64,000 nucleotides of DNA from Antedon mediterranea (lineage: Eukaryota; Echinodermata; Crinoidea; Comatulida; Antedonidae). Below, piece by piece: positions 20,171 to 31,781 of the stretch. A model generated the notes under the pieces. It was given only the letters and a program-made list of their open reading frames with translations, had not been told where the DNA came from and made no database searches. The stretch spans positions 19,804,001 to 19,868,000 of the forward strand of contig NC_092671.1 in NCBI RefSeq assembly GCF_964355755.1. Reading direction: 5' to 3'. Within the stretch, counting starts at the first letter, position 1, and the number at the start of each line of letters is the position of its first letter. A program made the position numbers and the translations under genes.

Positions 20171-23100
20171 CTGTCTAAACATAAGCAAATGAACTCAATA
20201 CAATCTATACAATTGATGGCAGAAGACTAATTAAGTAGAGATAAGTATAATGTGAATAGGACTGTACGAAGTTAAATACTAATATAAATCAAACATTTCC
20301 GCCAACTTAACGTTTCTACAGGGTCAATATTATAGTTTAAATGCACTTTCGTCCATTGACGCCATATCTGCTGGATTCAAATTACTTTCTACGAATTTCC
20401 ATTGGCTAGAAAAAGTTTTATCTCTACACGATTTTCGAACTCGAAACTTGGCATTTTCACTATTTATGTAATACAGCCGTGCTGTCAGTCTAGTAAATAT
20501 ATGATTTGCGGATATTTCATATTTAATTATATACGCTGTGTCATCAGCGTATTGGACTAATTAAATGTATCTATTTTCTAAATGTATTCCCTTTATTACA
20601 CGAAACTTCAATAGCTAATAAAAAATATACGGACTAAAGTTAAAGGTTCTCTTGAAGCACCCCATGATTAACACTAAAGTAAGAAGGACATTTGTTTCCC
20701 GTGAAATTTCCCCCGGACCCCTATGAAATTTCCCATCAGATATCCCCCATCCGAATCAAATTATACAAACGAAGAGGTATCTTTGATGTTTCTTTTATTA
20801 TCTAGCTATCTAAACTTACATTTATACAGGTAATATCCACACTGTACGTTGTTTAGGATCTACAACGCAAGCTTTTCATGACCTTTTCCATTAGGACATC
20901 CTCCAGATACACCCCATTAGTAGAGGCAATGCAGTAATGAAATCGTATCGAAATATACACACTGAGAGGTATATTTTATGTTTCTTTCAGTTTCTAGCTA
21001 TCTAACAATAAACCACCTTGACCTACATTTTTAAAATCCACACACGTTTACAAAACAACAAAACAAATTGTCATGCCATAATAAGATTACCATTGTCAAA
21101 ACCGTCGCTTCGGTATTTTCGTTAAGATTGTTAGCCATTTAAACGTCATCAACCCACTGTACTACAGACGTCATAAATATTACAAAAACACCGGTATTTT
21201 ACTTACATAAATAATAACAACGATTTTAAAAAATAAATAGGCCTAATATACAAACTATCAGGCATGTCTGCCCACATTTAAATCGTCGGTGCGTAATGTG
21301 TTTGTAAAAGCCACGGCAATTTAAACAAGGCCATATACATGACTGTAGTCGCGTGCTAAAATTGTTGTGTTTACCAACCAACCGACCGACCAACCGACCG
21401 ACATAGTGAGCTATAGAAATATTTCTTACAAAAAACGACGCTCGACTTTTGACGTAACAATTCTAAATATTGTTCTTTCTACATGAAATAATGCCTTTTT
21501 AAATTCGTATTCTATTTAATAATTTGAGAAATAGTGATTAATGATTAATTATTTAGTTTAATTATGTAAAGCGAATATTAAATACATAACTGTTTAAAGG
21601 ATGTATGTTAAGATTTGATTCAGTTTTCTTTCTATGGTTGATTTAGCTTATCAATCGGTTAATAAAATCCGCAATCAAACAATCAACTTTTATTTCAGAA
21701 CAATGTCCGTGGCCTTATACAGAACAAAACTATAATCTTAAACTAAACTATAGTATTGCTCATAATATTCAGTAACAACATTACTAATTTCCCAGAATCT
21801 TTGCCGTACAACCGCAGATAGTCAAACCATTCTTTAATTATACACACACCAGGGAAGCTTCCCTGATGTACACCATTCGCTAAAACGATTTAACATAGAG
21901 GATTTATTCAATGATAAATGCCTACGTTTACATCTAGATGTGCTTTAGAGTTTGAGCATGCCCAGTCCAAGTTTCCAAATACCCATTTTTCAGCTGTAGT
22001 ATATAATAAGCTTCCGCGTGATACAGTTTCCTAATGATTGGGTCCTCTTGAATAACCACTAACCCAACAGCAATTTTAAAAAATAAGATAAATTTAAATA
22101 AAACATAAATATATATGAAGCGATTCCAAAGAGACTGGTCGCAATGAATTTATGAAACTGTTTTATCTTCTCATTTCGAGAGCATGTTAATATCACCATG
22201 ATTTAGAGAAATGTGGGCAACATAATTGCATTTTTACATGATGTACTCTCCAGAGAGCAACCGTAGATTTTAAAATTATTCAATAGGAAATAAAATATGT
22301 GAGAGAGCGGATGATGATATAATCTCAGGTTTTCCTTGAAATACTTTATAGACAATAACAAACAAAAAATTAAAGCCCGGAGAGCGCGACCCCGTAACAA
22401 CAGCATAACACTAACAATGCTTAAGCGAGAGCGCGGTGAATTACTATTTGTCAGTTAGAAGACCGGAACTACGTGCCACCTCCCTTAACAACAACTTTCG
22501 ATCTCCGTTTGCAATTTTGCTCTGTCGCGAGTGACGATGAAATACAAATTACTTAATTACATGGTCTCAAATCAAATATGCGATAGGTAAATACCTTCTT
22601 TTTCAATCTGAATCAAATGTAGCCTAGCCTACATTAGATATAGGCGCAGGCCTACCGCCTTGTATTCAATCTGATTGAAATGAGAAGAATCTCATGTTAT
22701 TTAAAACAAATAAGCAATGTTTTATATTCGTGCTATGGTACAAATATAACCTTTCATCTTTCACCTCTTTAAATTATTTGTGCCATCACACTCATAAACA
22801 TTTATTATTTGTATACTATTGCAAGGCGCGTGATCAGTCTGTAGTGTCGCTATCATATCTCTGCTCTACAAAAACCCAAGTACTATACCTTTGGAATGGC
22901 CTGAACTTCAATTCAGATTCACACAAAATAAACAGTACGTATATATGTGTTAAATGAACTAATTAATGTTGCTCTCAGAACAACCAATATTGTAATTCCT
23001 TAAAATAATAGTGTTAATATTAGAGAACCAAGCTGTAGTAGTTATGGTAGATGAAAGTTATCAGAACCAGCACATTTATTTACTTAATGAGTGAAAGTAG

Positions 23101-23400
23101 AGGACAGACAATTAGAGATTTGATGATGAATGATGCAGTAAATCAATTACCGATGATGACAAAATATCAATGAATTACCTGTTGAGATAACCCACACTGG
23201 TATGTAAATATTTTAAGAATAAAACTCATAAAAAATATAATTTATTGCTACAGTATTGTATAAAAATGGATTGGGGACACATTGAGGAAACCAAAATACA
23301 AATTAACAGAAACGCCCAGACATGGAACCCACAAAGAAAAAGAACTAGAGGACGTCCATGAAAACTATCTGTCAGAATACCATCGCATTAATCAGCCACA
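20171..23400. other. intergenic DNA, no supported gene
   Basis: AT-rich. A dispersed repeat at about 21320-21480 (GGCCATATACATGACTGTAG, then CCAACCGACCGACC and ATAGTGAGCTATAG) recurs at 40880-40960 and 41520-41590. Short open frames at 22.2-22.4 and 22.7-22.95 kb lack splice context or domains and were not called. Confidence 0.45.
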
Positions 23401-23419
23401 ATGGCTGGAAAATGAAGAC

Positions 23420-23645
23420 GCTGTGTTACAACCGTTAATGTAGAAAACGCCAGCTAATATCGAAACAACCGTTAATGTAGAACAATCCACCGCTTATGTA
23501 GTAAAACCTCCAGCTTATTTAGAAACACCAACAGCGTATGTAGTAAATACAAATCAACACCAGCTAATGTAGAAACGGTCAACAGCTTATGTAGTAACGG
23601 AAATTGCTTCCCAGATTATGTAGTTACTATCGCCAGCTAATGTAC
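23420..23645. repeat. degenerate minisatellite
   Basis: About ten diverged units of 20-25 bp built on CAGCTTATGTAGTAA / CCGTTAATGTAGAA. It is followed by a few ACCACACATCGTAAGCAACC-type units up to 23775. Confidence 0.6.
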
Positions 23646-23778
23646 AAAATGTTATATATTTTACAAAAAATGTCTTAATCATTTGCAAGCATCGATCATT
23701 ACTTAGTTATCAGTCTTTCCACCTCTCGTAAGCAACCAACTTTCTAAAACGACCACACATCGTAAGCAACCATCTATG

Positions 23779-23964
23779 TTAAAGCGTGGTTCCCACTAGC
23801 GACGCAACACAAGGACGTAACGCAACGCAAGTGAATTGACCAATCACAAGCGATGGCTTATTCGCTTGTGATTGCTAACTGTCTATAACTTCGCTTGTCA
23901 TTGGTTAAAAGGCTTGTGTTACGTTTACGTCCTTGCGTTACGTTCTAGTGGGAACCACGCTTAA
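23779..23964. mobile_element. piggyBac-like MITE 1 (TTAA-flanked)
   Basis: 186 bp bounded by TTAA at 23779-23782 and 23961-23964, with inverted ends AGCGTGGTTCCCACTAG. An inner hairpin has perfect 13-bp arms (CAATCACAAGCGA). TTAA duplication is the hallmark of piggyBac-type insertion. Its right TTAA is also the left TTAA of MITE 2. Confidence 0.75.
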
Positions 23965-25436
23965 AGGCTGGTTTCCTGTCGACGTAAGAACATCACTTTT
24001 GTTGCGACTACCTCGATTTGTCGTAAGAAATGCGGATTTTACAGGAAACCGATTACGATCGAAAATTTATAAAATCGACGTAACGTAAGAAAAATGGTAA
24101 CGACAAACGATTTTACAGGAAACCGATGACCTAACAATTGTTGCGTTACGACGTTTTCTTCCGATTTTACAGGAAACCGGGATTTTTGATCTTACGCTTG
24201 AATGAACGCCCTTGCGTCACGTTTCTTACGTCTCTTACGAAAGTTGACTTGAAGTCAACTTTCGCAAGAGACGTAAGCGCAATCGTAACAAGCAACCAAT
24301 GAGCGACAAGATTTATGACGTAATGTGTATGACCTTACAGTGAAATATAGCCGGACAATAACATTTGTATGTATTTACCGTACTACTACAATTTTAGCCC
24401 ACTTTACCATGTTGTACAATGTACATACTTTACAAATGCACAGTAGTTTCAATATAATATTGTTCTAATCAGGGAGTTTACAACTCATATCAAAATATAA
24501 TACTCTTATTTATGGACGTGCAATAAACAATCCGCATTGAAACCGACATTCTTCTGTTCTATTTGTCGGTAGAAACGTCGCGAAAATGAACATTTGCAAC
24601 AAGATAAGATATAGAAAGCCCTTGTAAGCAATATAATATTATTATGTAACTTAAAAAAAAAAATGTTTGCTTGATTTTGTATAATTTATATTGTTTTGTC
24701 AAATTTATTCTTATTATAGGTAAATAATGGGTATCTTACTGCGTTAGTACTATCTCATGCTCGATTAGAGTACGGTATGCCTGGGCCCATAGGTAGGTCT
24801 AATAATAATAGGAATCCCGAAATGATTTGCCGTTTTTTAATTTTGAAAACTATTTAAGGCTAGGCCTACTAAGGCCAGAATAATTAATTCATATTTTGGT
24901 TCATACAATAGTGCATAGGCCTAGCCTATTAGCCTGGCTCCTAGGCTAGTTTGATTATATTTTGGTCAAATCCATTCCTATTAGTACAGTATTAATTAAG
25001 TATTATTACTAATACTAGGGCCTAGCCTATCTACTAAAAATAATATGTTGGTGTGCTGCACTGACACTGAGTAGCTACAGGTACAATAACAACATTCAAC
25101 ATTTCGCGCGAAAAATGATAAAACCCGCTCTAAAAAGAAACACCAATCATAGATGTTGTTTCAAATACGTCATAAATCTGACCGACGAAAGAAAAAAATT
25201 TCAACTTTCGTAACAACACTAAAATCGACGTAAGCATACGACGTGTGTTTCACAGCCAAAATTTCAACTTTCGGGAGCAGCATAACTACAGATGTTTCTC
25301 TGCGGCCTGACACGATCTTGACTAACGTCAACGACGTCAATTTTTTCTCAACTTTCGTAAGAGACGTAAGAAACGTATGAAACGCAAGAGTCGTTGCAAA
25401 ATTCGACTTCTTACGTCGACAGGAAACCAGCCTTAA
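23961..25436. mobile_element. piggyBac-like nonautonomous element 2
   Basis: 1.48 kb bounded by TTAA (23961-23964 and 25433-25436), with inverted ends AGGCTGGTTTCCTGTCGACG. Three internal copies of ACAGGAAACC (24041-24050, 24115-24124, 24169-24178) repeat the terminal motif GGTTTCCTGT in inverted orientation. A near-perfect 53-bp palindrome spans 24225-24277 (one mismatch). Ends resemble those of MITE 1 (TTAA(A)G-STGGTT(C/T)CC), so the two may share a transposase. No transposase is encoded. Confidence 0.75.
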
Positions 25437-25701
25437 GGGACGGCTTCTAATAATAGACTATCTCTCGTAATAGGTATTTATTCATAAAAAACACATAAAT
25501 AGTACAAACAGAAGGCAGCCAACGGCTGAAAAATTCTGCAAACAACGTACAAAGTAAAAAAATTTAAAAGACTCTAACAACAGTATAATATATACAAGTA
25601 CACAGAAAATAAGATCATTAAAAAGTCGTTAAAAATATTTAAAATGCCAAAAAGACCCAGATAAACCAAAACATGCGGTAATTATTATTAATGTTATAAA
25701 C

Positions 25702-27461
25702 CTACAAAGTTTTAGTTTTAGAAGCTTCATTCATTCTATCAATAATTTTAGGGATGCTAGAGCGTTTCCAACGATTAGTTTTACACAAGGGGGCATCCAA
25801 CAAATTAAAATTTCTCAAATTGCGACCGCGGTTACGATAAGGGGAAAGCATATCACGATAGAGTTTAGAGAGTAGTATCCCCTTCCCAAATTTCACCATC
25901 AAGTTATCTCTTCTGGCTTCAAGAGAATATAATCCAGACACGGATAAAGCATTTTCATAACTGATGTAATTAGCACCGTAAATACATCTTAGAGCTCTCT
26001 TTTGTACCCTTTCAATTCTAGTACATTGGATATTGGTTAATGAGCTATGCCACAAGGGACACGCATATTCCAAAACTGGACGTATGTACGTAGTAAAAAC
26101 AGTTAACAGGTCGTTAGCTGGGGCCAAAGCTTTCCTAAGAATGGAAAGGGTAAAAAGTCGTTTAGATGCTTTAGAAACACATTCATTAACTTGAATGTCC
26201 CATTTAAGATCACATTGTATTACAACCCCTAGTAATTTTAAAGACTCAACCACTTCGATGACATGGTCATTAAGTGTAAAAATTGGTTGCGGTGTGTGGC
26301 CCTGTAAAAAGGACACTCTCATAATATGACATTTACTAGGTTGTGGGGGAGCATGCTGTTGCTAGAACACAAGTGTCAACATTGCTAAGGATAGTTTGCA
26401 TTTTTTGATCATCCACATATTTCCACCTCTTAGGAGTATCTTGGGCAACATCATTGACAAGCACTAAAAAAAGGATGGGACCCAACTTAGTCCCCTGGGG
26501 GACACCACACGTGATGCCTACGGTGGACGAAACACATTGACACATTTTGGTGTTAATATTTCGATTGGTTAAGAAGCTACTAATAACTGGAATTATAGAC
26601 GGACGAACCCCAATATTTATTAATTTACTAATCAGAATCGTGTGATCCACACGATCAAAAGCCTTGGTGAAATTAAATCTATGGCACATAGATTCACAAA
26701 CTTTCCACCTGAATCAATGTCCGATAAGACAGTGTTAATAAGGTCCACAAGGTAATGCGTGGTAGACGAGTTCTTGCGACTTCCGTACTGTTTATTATCG
26801 ATATCATTAACAATATCCTCCATGATCCAGGCCGTTAGAAACGATTCAAAGATTCTACCGAAAATGGGTGTTAACGAAATAGGGCAAAGATCATTAACGT
26901 TAGATGCATTGCGAACCTTCGGAACCGGTACAATGGTAGCAGTCTTCCAAATGTTAGGAAATTTAACGCAGAGTTGAAAATCTCAGCAAGAGGAGGGGCT
27001 AACTCGGGTGAGAATTCTCTTATCAGCTTAAGTGGGAGGTCGTCTGGATGGCTTGATTTGTTGATTTTTAATTTATCCATAACAGCTTTCACTTGACCTG
27101 GATGGATTACAGGTGGCTCCAACGCTGGAAGGTAAGATGGTAACTGTGAGGGTTGCAAAGCAGGTAGTTCAGAGCAGACACTCGCGAAGTGCGTATTGAC
27201 AGATTCAACGGTTTCACTAAGAGAAAGGCCCGGAATACTAAACGTTTTCCTTTTCTTCAGGTTACACAAATTAGAAATGCCATCATGCCATTTCTTGGGG
27301 TCATCTGGCTTGAGGCATTGAATAGAATTCTTGTAGAAAGTGGCTTTGGCGTGGGATATGGCCTTCTGCACAGAGTTCCTAAGTTGACGCCAACGCTGTG
27401 TATGATTGCAACTAACTGCTTTCTGTCTATCATCAAGGAGTTGTCTAACTTTCGTAGTCAC
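25702..27461 (-). pseudogene. LINE reverse transcriptase domain
   Basis: About 27461-26871 encodes the linker and early RT (KINKSSHPDDLPLKLI; this position normally reads GPD). 26689-26336 carries FTKAFDRVDHTILISKL (motif A), CGVPQGTKLGPILFLVLVND (motif B) and WKYVDDQ (motif C, YVDD). 26322-25702 carries the thumb (LKLLGVVIQCDLKWDIQV, LEYACPLWHSSLT, RIERVQKRALRCIYG). Three frames are used, so at least two frameshifts exist. The catalytic YVDD is preserved. Confidence 0.85.
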
Positions 27462-28313
27462 ACGGTTTATCTGCTGAACGCTTCTTTAATATCTTACTAG
27501 GAAAGCATGATGAAAATTTCCCGTTAAGTATTGACATAAACTCAGCAACATTGACATCAACTTTGCTGGTAAGAGACTTCCATTCGTGTGTTGTTATCCA
27601 TCGCCCAAATTGTCTTACTGCAGAATCGATGTAGGGTCTGACAGAAATTTTGTTTGATGTAGAACACTTAAAAGCGACTTTCGGTTCGATGAGGACACAA
27701 CAATGGTCACTTCTACCAAGAGGAACTAACCGACGCGTTGATTTAAACATATCTGGATTAGACACAAACACCTTATCCAGTGTGGCACCGTGCCTTGTGT
27801 TAAAATTAATTAGCTGTGTCATTAGTAAGTCGCTACAAAACGTGTCAGTATTAAGGTGGTTAAAATCGCCAAATATTAAAATGTTAGCAGACTGGTTATA
27901 TTTATACGAATTCCATCAACAGTCGTAAAAATGTGATCAAGGAGGTCATCACCATAATTAGCTGATGGGGGATAATATATGTCCCCTATGTAAATATCTT
28001 CTAAACATTTGCCTGTGTTATAAGACATTTTATTCCAGATGCATTCGTACCGGCATTCGTGGTGCGCGTCAATTCTATTCATATGTAAATTCTCGTCCAC
28101 AAAAATGGCAACACCACCACCTCTACGAATTCTACGATTTTTAGCACTAATTCCATAACCAGGTACATTAACAAATTCTTCTGTCTCGTCTTTCATCCAT
28201 GACTGAGTTATAACAGCAATCTTGGCATCATATCTTTTTAAAGTACAATAAAATTCGTCCGCTTTATTGCAAATTGATCTAGCGTTGGTGTACAACATTT
28301 TCGGACAAGGAAC
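27445..28313 (-). pseudogene. LINE apurinic-like endonuclease domain
   Basis: Starts PKMLYTNARSICNKADEF (TNARSL-type opening), then AVITQSWMKDE (the catalytic T-E-W region has Q in place of the usual E), RRGGGVAIFVDENL, GDIYYPPSAN and, after a frameshift near 27880, the closing block LGRSDHCCVLIE (SDH motif). It nicks target DNA to prime reverse transcription. The upstream ORF segment (29126-28865) reads PVNLINIKCRRSDIK and is separated by the TIR element. Confidence 0.8.
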
Positions 28314-28315
28314 TT

Positions 28316-28861
28316 ATGTATTGTCCCTTTGACTAATTCCCAAAAAAAAATGTGTAAAATATATTTCGAAAAAAGTTGGTCATTTTGAAGTATCATAATA
28401 GTTATTAACTTTCACCAAAAATTAGTCCCCAAAAAATGTTTTTAACCGAAATACAGACGTTTTTTTGTTCAAAAAAATAACTTTGACTTCCAGTCAAAGT
28501 TTTCGATCAAAACATATCTCATAATGCAACGCGCTTGTTTGGCTACTCTGTATGCATAATCATAAAACTTCCTCGCGATCTGTGTGAAATCACCTTCTCA
28601 ACCGTGACGAGTTGTAAACAATCCTAATTAGCATCATGCATAATGCATACTCGTGGTTTGAAATCTTTGTTTACTTTCGCTCGTGACAATTTTCCAGATG
28701 AAATGTAATCAGATTAATTTACCTGTTAATTACGTAAACTTGTTGTTTTTGGCTAGAATTTTCGACTTAAAGTGAATAACTTTAATATTACTTTGATATG
28801 GCTAATTTAAATTTAGAATATTTTTTTTTTTTCATTTTTTGTATTTCAAGGGACAATACAT
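28316..28861. mobile_element. 546-bp TIR element inserted in the LINE
   Basis: Inverted ends ATGTATTGTCCCTT / AAGGGACAATACAT, flanked by CTT at 28313-28315 and 28862-28864 (3-bp duplication). Removing it rejoins LINE coding sequence (KCRRSDIK... to ...VPCPKMLYT). It has an internal hairpin (AACTTTGACT, 3-nt loop). A related end (GAGGGACAATATATCTTTAA) is at about 40567. No coding capacity. Confidence 0.7.
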
Positions 28862-29329
28862 CTTTAATATCGGATCTCCGGCATTTGATGTTAATCAAGT
28901 TCACTGGGTTCCGCTCACGGTTGTATTTATTAGAATTTCTATTACGGACAGTTATTCTAACGTTAATTCTCCTACGTAGATTACGTCCACCGCGTTTACC
29001 TATAGGCCTGTGTCGCCAATTAGAGAAATTTCTGCATTGACGGTTCGTAGGTATGTAAATCACGCCGGTGTTCATTGTTCTATATGGCCGATGTGATGAG
29101 TCTACACAGGTCCTTTGGCTTAGCAATTGAAATCAACAAACAACAACATACAGTACATAATTCAATATATAAACATCACAATTCAGTAGCACAACCTTTC
29201 AAAGTACAAAATATCACGAAACCATAAATCAGGAATAACAAAAAACATCAAGAAATAACATAAAAGCGAGAGACCGATGTCAAGCAGTGCTGACAGCGCC
29301 ACCGGTTATATATATATGTAAGGGGATCA

Positions 29330-29720
29330 CCTCTCTCTTAACGACCACACCTTTTGTAAATGACCACCTCTTTTAAGGGACCACGACCTCTTTCTCTCTA
29401 TTAAAGGACCGCTTCTCATAATCGTCAGTGACGACTCTTTTAAGGACCACCTCTCTTACGTACGTAAGTGAGACCTCTTTTAAAGGACCACCACCTCTAT
29501 TAAGAGACTAATTCTCATAATCGACCATCGCCCATCACAACGACCTCTCGAATATGACCACCTCTATTAAACGACCCCTGCCTCTGTTAATGGACCGCTT
29601 CTCATCATTGAACTTGCGACCACAAAGACGATCTATGTTAATGGTCCACCACCTCTATTTAAGGACCGCTTCTCATAATCGCTGGTAAAGGACCACCTAC
29701 TATTTCTACTAGAGTCCAGA
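29330..29720. repeat. degenerate minisatellite
   Basis: Diverged units around TTAAAGGACCACCTCT and GGACCGCTTCTCATAATCG, repeated more than ten times. Minor relatives occur at 23.7 kb. Confidence 0.65.
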
Positions 29721-30534
29721 TAGTCATATATTTCCACTTTAATAAGATGCTGTAGGCACTTCGTGTTAAAAGCGAAAAAATGTTTTTTAGGGTAATTTTG
29801 GGGTGCTGAATTCAAATCTGCTGTTTACCCGGCTCAATTTTTAGATCTTCACCCTTAAAACTGAACAACTTCCCGAAGATCTCACACCTGTAGTCAAACC
29901 TTAATTTGCTTTGCGTGCTTGGTTGTACTGATTGGAGGAGTTATCTTGCACAAATATCTTTTTTTTCTGACTATCAAATTATTAAAGAAACACCCTGCCC
30001 AGAAAAACATTTACTTGAACCATTATATATACTTCGTAAGCACAAGTATAACATTTATATTGTGGTCCAATTCGTTACCAAGGAGTTTTAATTATTGTTG
30101 TACATCTCATGAACATCTGTTTAACAATATTTCCCATTGATATTTAAGTATTTCCAGTACCGGAAATGAAGCACATGTTTGATGTCCTACATATAACGCC
30201 AGGACAAAGAAAGTTAATGCTTTGGAAGGAAATTAATTCATAACGTTGGTACGTACGTACACTACTAACAGACGAACGAAGTGTTAACAAACGTAATTTT
30301 CGATTTTGTTTTTAAAAGGTTATGTAAAAGGTATGTTTATGTTTATTAATGTTTTACTAATATATGATTTACAAGGTTATTAGGATGAATCACATTTCTT
30401 TTTTTCGAATTAATTATGTCCTGACTTGATTGTATCCAGTTTTTTCTTTCTCTGTACAACATTATTAGATTCCGAGTAAACTTGTTAAAATATTAATTAA
30501 ATTAAAACTAATGATAATTATTATTATCTGCCAA
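29721..30534. other. intergenic DNA
   Basis: No gene or strong repeat seen. Confidence 0.45.
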
Positions 30535-30850
30535 ATTTTCGGCAAATGGCAGAGCGATTAAGGCAGGGGCGTCGTTTAAAAGAGCCAACAATCTTGACAT
30601 GGGTTTGAGGCCGATTTGAGGTTTTAGATCTGGTGGTGGAACAATTTTCCTCGGATAAAGGCTATACATACGCCGTAAGCCTAGTATAGGCCTACACAGT
30701 TTACTCGTGTGCATTCATCATGAGACGAGTAAGGTTAATTATCCCTAGTGAACTGGTCCACTGGTCCCTATCAGGGGGATTCCCACCTCTGATAGGGCAG
30801 TGATTAATTTACTATTGGTAATCCTTGGCCACATGTATCTAAAAACCTAA
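30535..30850 (+). mobile_element. tRNA-derived SINE (probable)
   Basis: A box-like TGGCAGAGCGATTAAGG (about 30547) and B box-like GGGTTTGAGGCC (about 30602), spaced about 50 nt apart, as in RNA polymerase III promoters. The following body (GAGACGAGTA and CTCGTGTGCA) resembles part of the hAT-like MITE at 19.9 kb. The ends are not defined. Confidence 0.45.
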
Positions 30851-31670
30851 TGGAAACAACTTGTAATCTCAAATGCAACATGGATATTATGGCCTTGGTA
30901 TAGAGTATTAAATTAATATGCTCGTGTTACCGTATCCTGGTCTGCTTAACGAAATAACAATAACATCTACAATTTAGAAAGAAATTCATTAAAGAAAACT
31001 ATAATTTTTAATTGATAAATTCAGTATACCATGGATCTTCTGGATATGTATCCGAATCCCAGTACAGTTCCACATACAGTACTATATTACAATATGTTAT
31101 TAGTATCATGGAAGGTTAGTTTAAGGGTTAGATCATGATAAGGCGATACATTCCAGAATCTGAGACTTGAGAAATGCGTCCCAACGGATTGATTGTAGGC
31201 CTATAGTGTAGTTTTATTTTTTCCACCGAGGGCCCGGGATGTCAACACATTTTCCAGGCTCATGAATTTAGAATGGAATGTGAATTTGGTTGTGATAAAT
31301 CATTTAAACATATAATATGTCTGAGTAGGCATAATACATGCCTTTGTCAGAGCAGATTATTACATGAACGAATACAATCGCGATTCAAACTATCATTTTA
31401 CGATGAAAAGGAATGATTGAATAAATATCTAGTCGGATTCGGATGGTAGACTTGTTAATCCTGTATTTTACCTGACAATTGACCTTGTTATACTGTTTTG
31501 TTGTAGGTTTCCCGTTTACCACGTCATCATCATCCATATTGAACCTCAGAGATTATTATATAGTTCAGTGATATGTGTGAGAGTATTATATTGTTATGCG
31601 TCGACCTTGCAGACACATTGAACTTTTATAGCGGTTTCTGTTTCCTACGCATATACATCTCAAATTTTAG
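30851..31670. other. upstream intron or intergenic DNA of the EGF receptor gene
   Basis: No exon with consistent phase was found. An open block at 31029-31118 ending in GAAG|GTTAGT has the wrong phase for the next exon. Confidence 0.4.
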
Positions 31671-31781
31671 TAACCTTTACACGTGGAAGACGTCCTGAAA
31701 TATTTAAGCAAGAAAGCCATCAGGTCTCTGTATGTGGTCATTTTCTGGAAAATGTGAATATGTCAAATTCGACACATGAAG
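31671..31781 (+). CDS. EGF receptor exon: extracellular segment
   Basis: Acceptor CAAATTTTAG|TAACC and donor GAAG|GTAGGT. It encodes TFTRGRRPEIFKQESHQVSV then CGHFLENVN and an NMSN glycosylation site. Its phase-1 end matches the next exon (Glu-Glu-Tyr-Cys). Confidence 0.6.

Larger units (their letters stand above)
25437..29300 (-). mobile_element. non-LTR retrotransposon (APE-type LINE, Jockey/CR1-like)
   Basis: Minus strand, with an APE endonuclease and then RT in the usual LINE ORF2 order. The 3' end lies close to 25440, next to the TTAA of MITE 2. The 5' untranslated region probably starts near 29300. It is split by a 546-bp TIR element (28316-28861) and broken by several frameshifts. The exact clade cannot be set by eye. 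Confidence 0.85.

Noticed and set aside
31029-31118. Possible upstream exon of the EGF gene (open, ending GAAG|GTTAGT)
   Set aside because: It ends in phase 0 while the next exon needs phase 1, and the encoded peptide has no supporting features.
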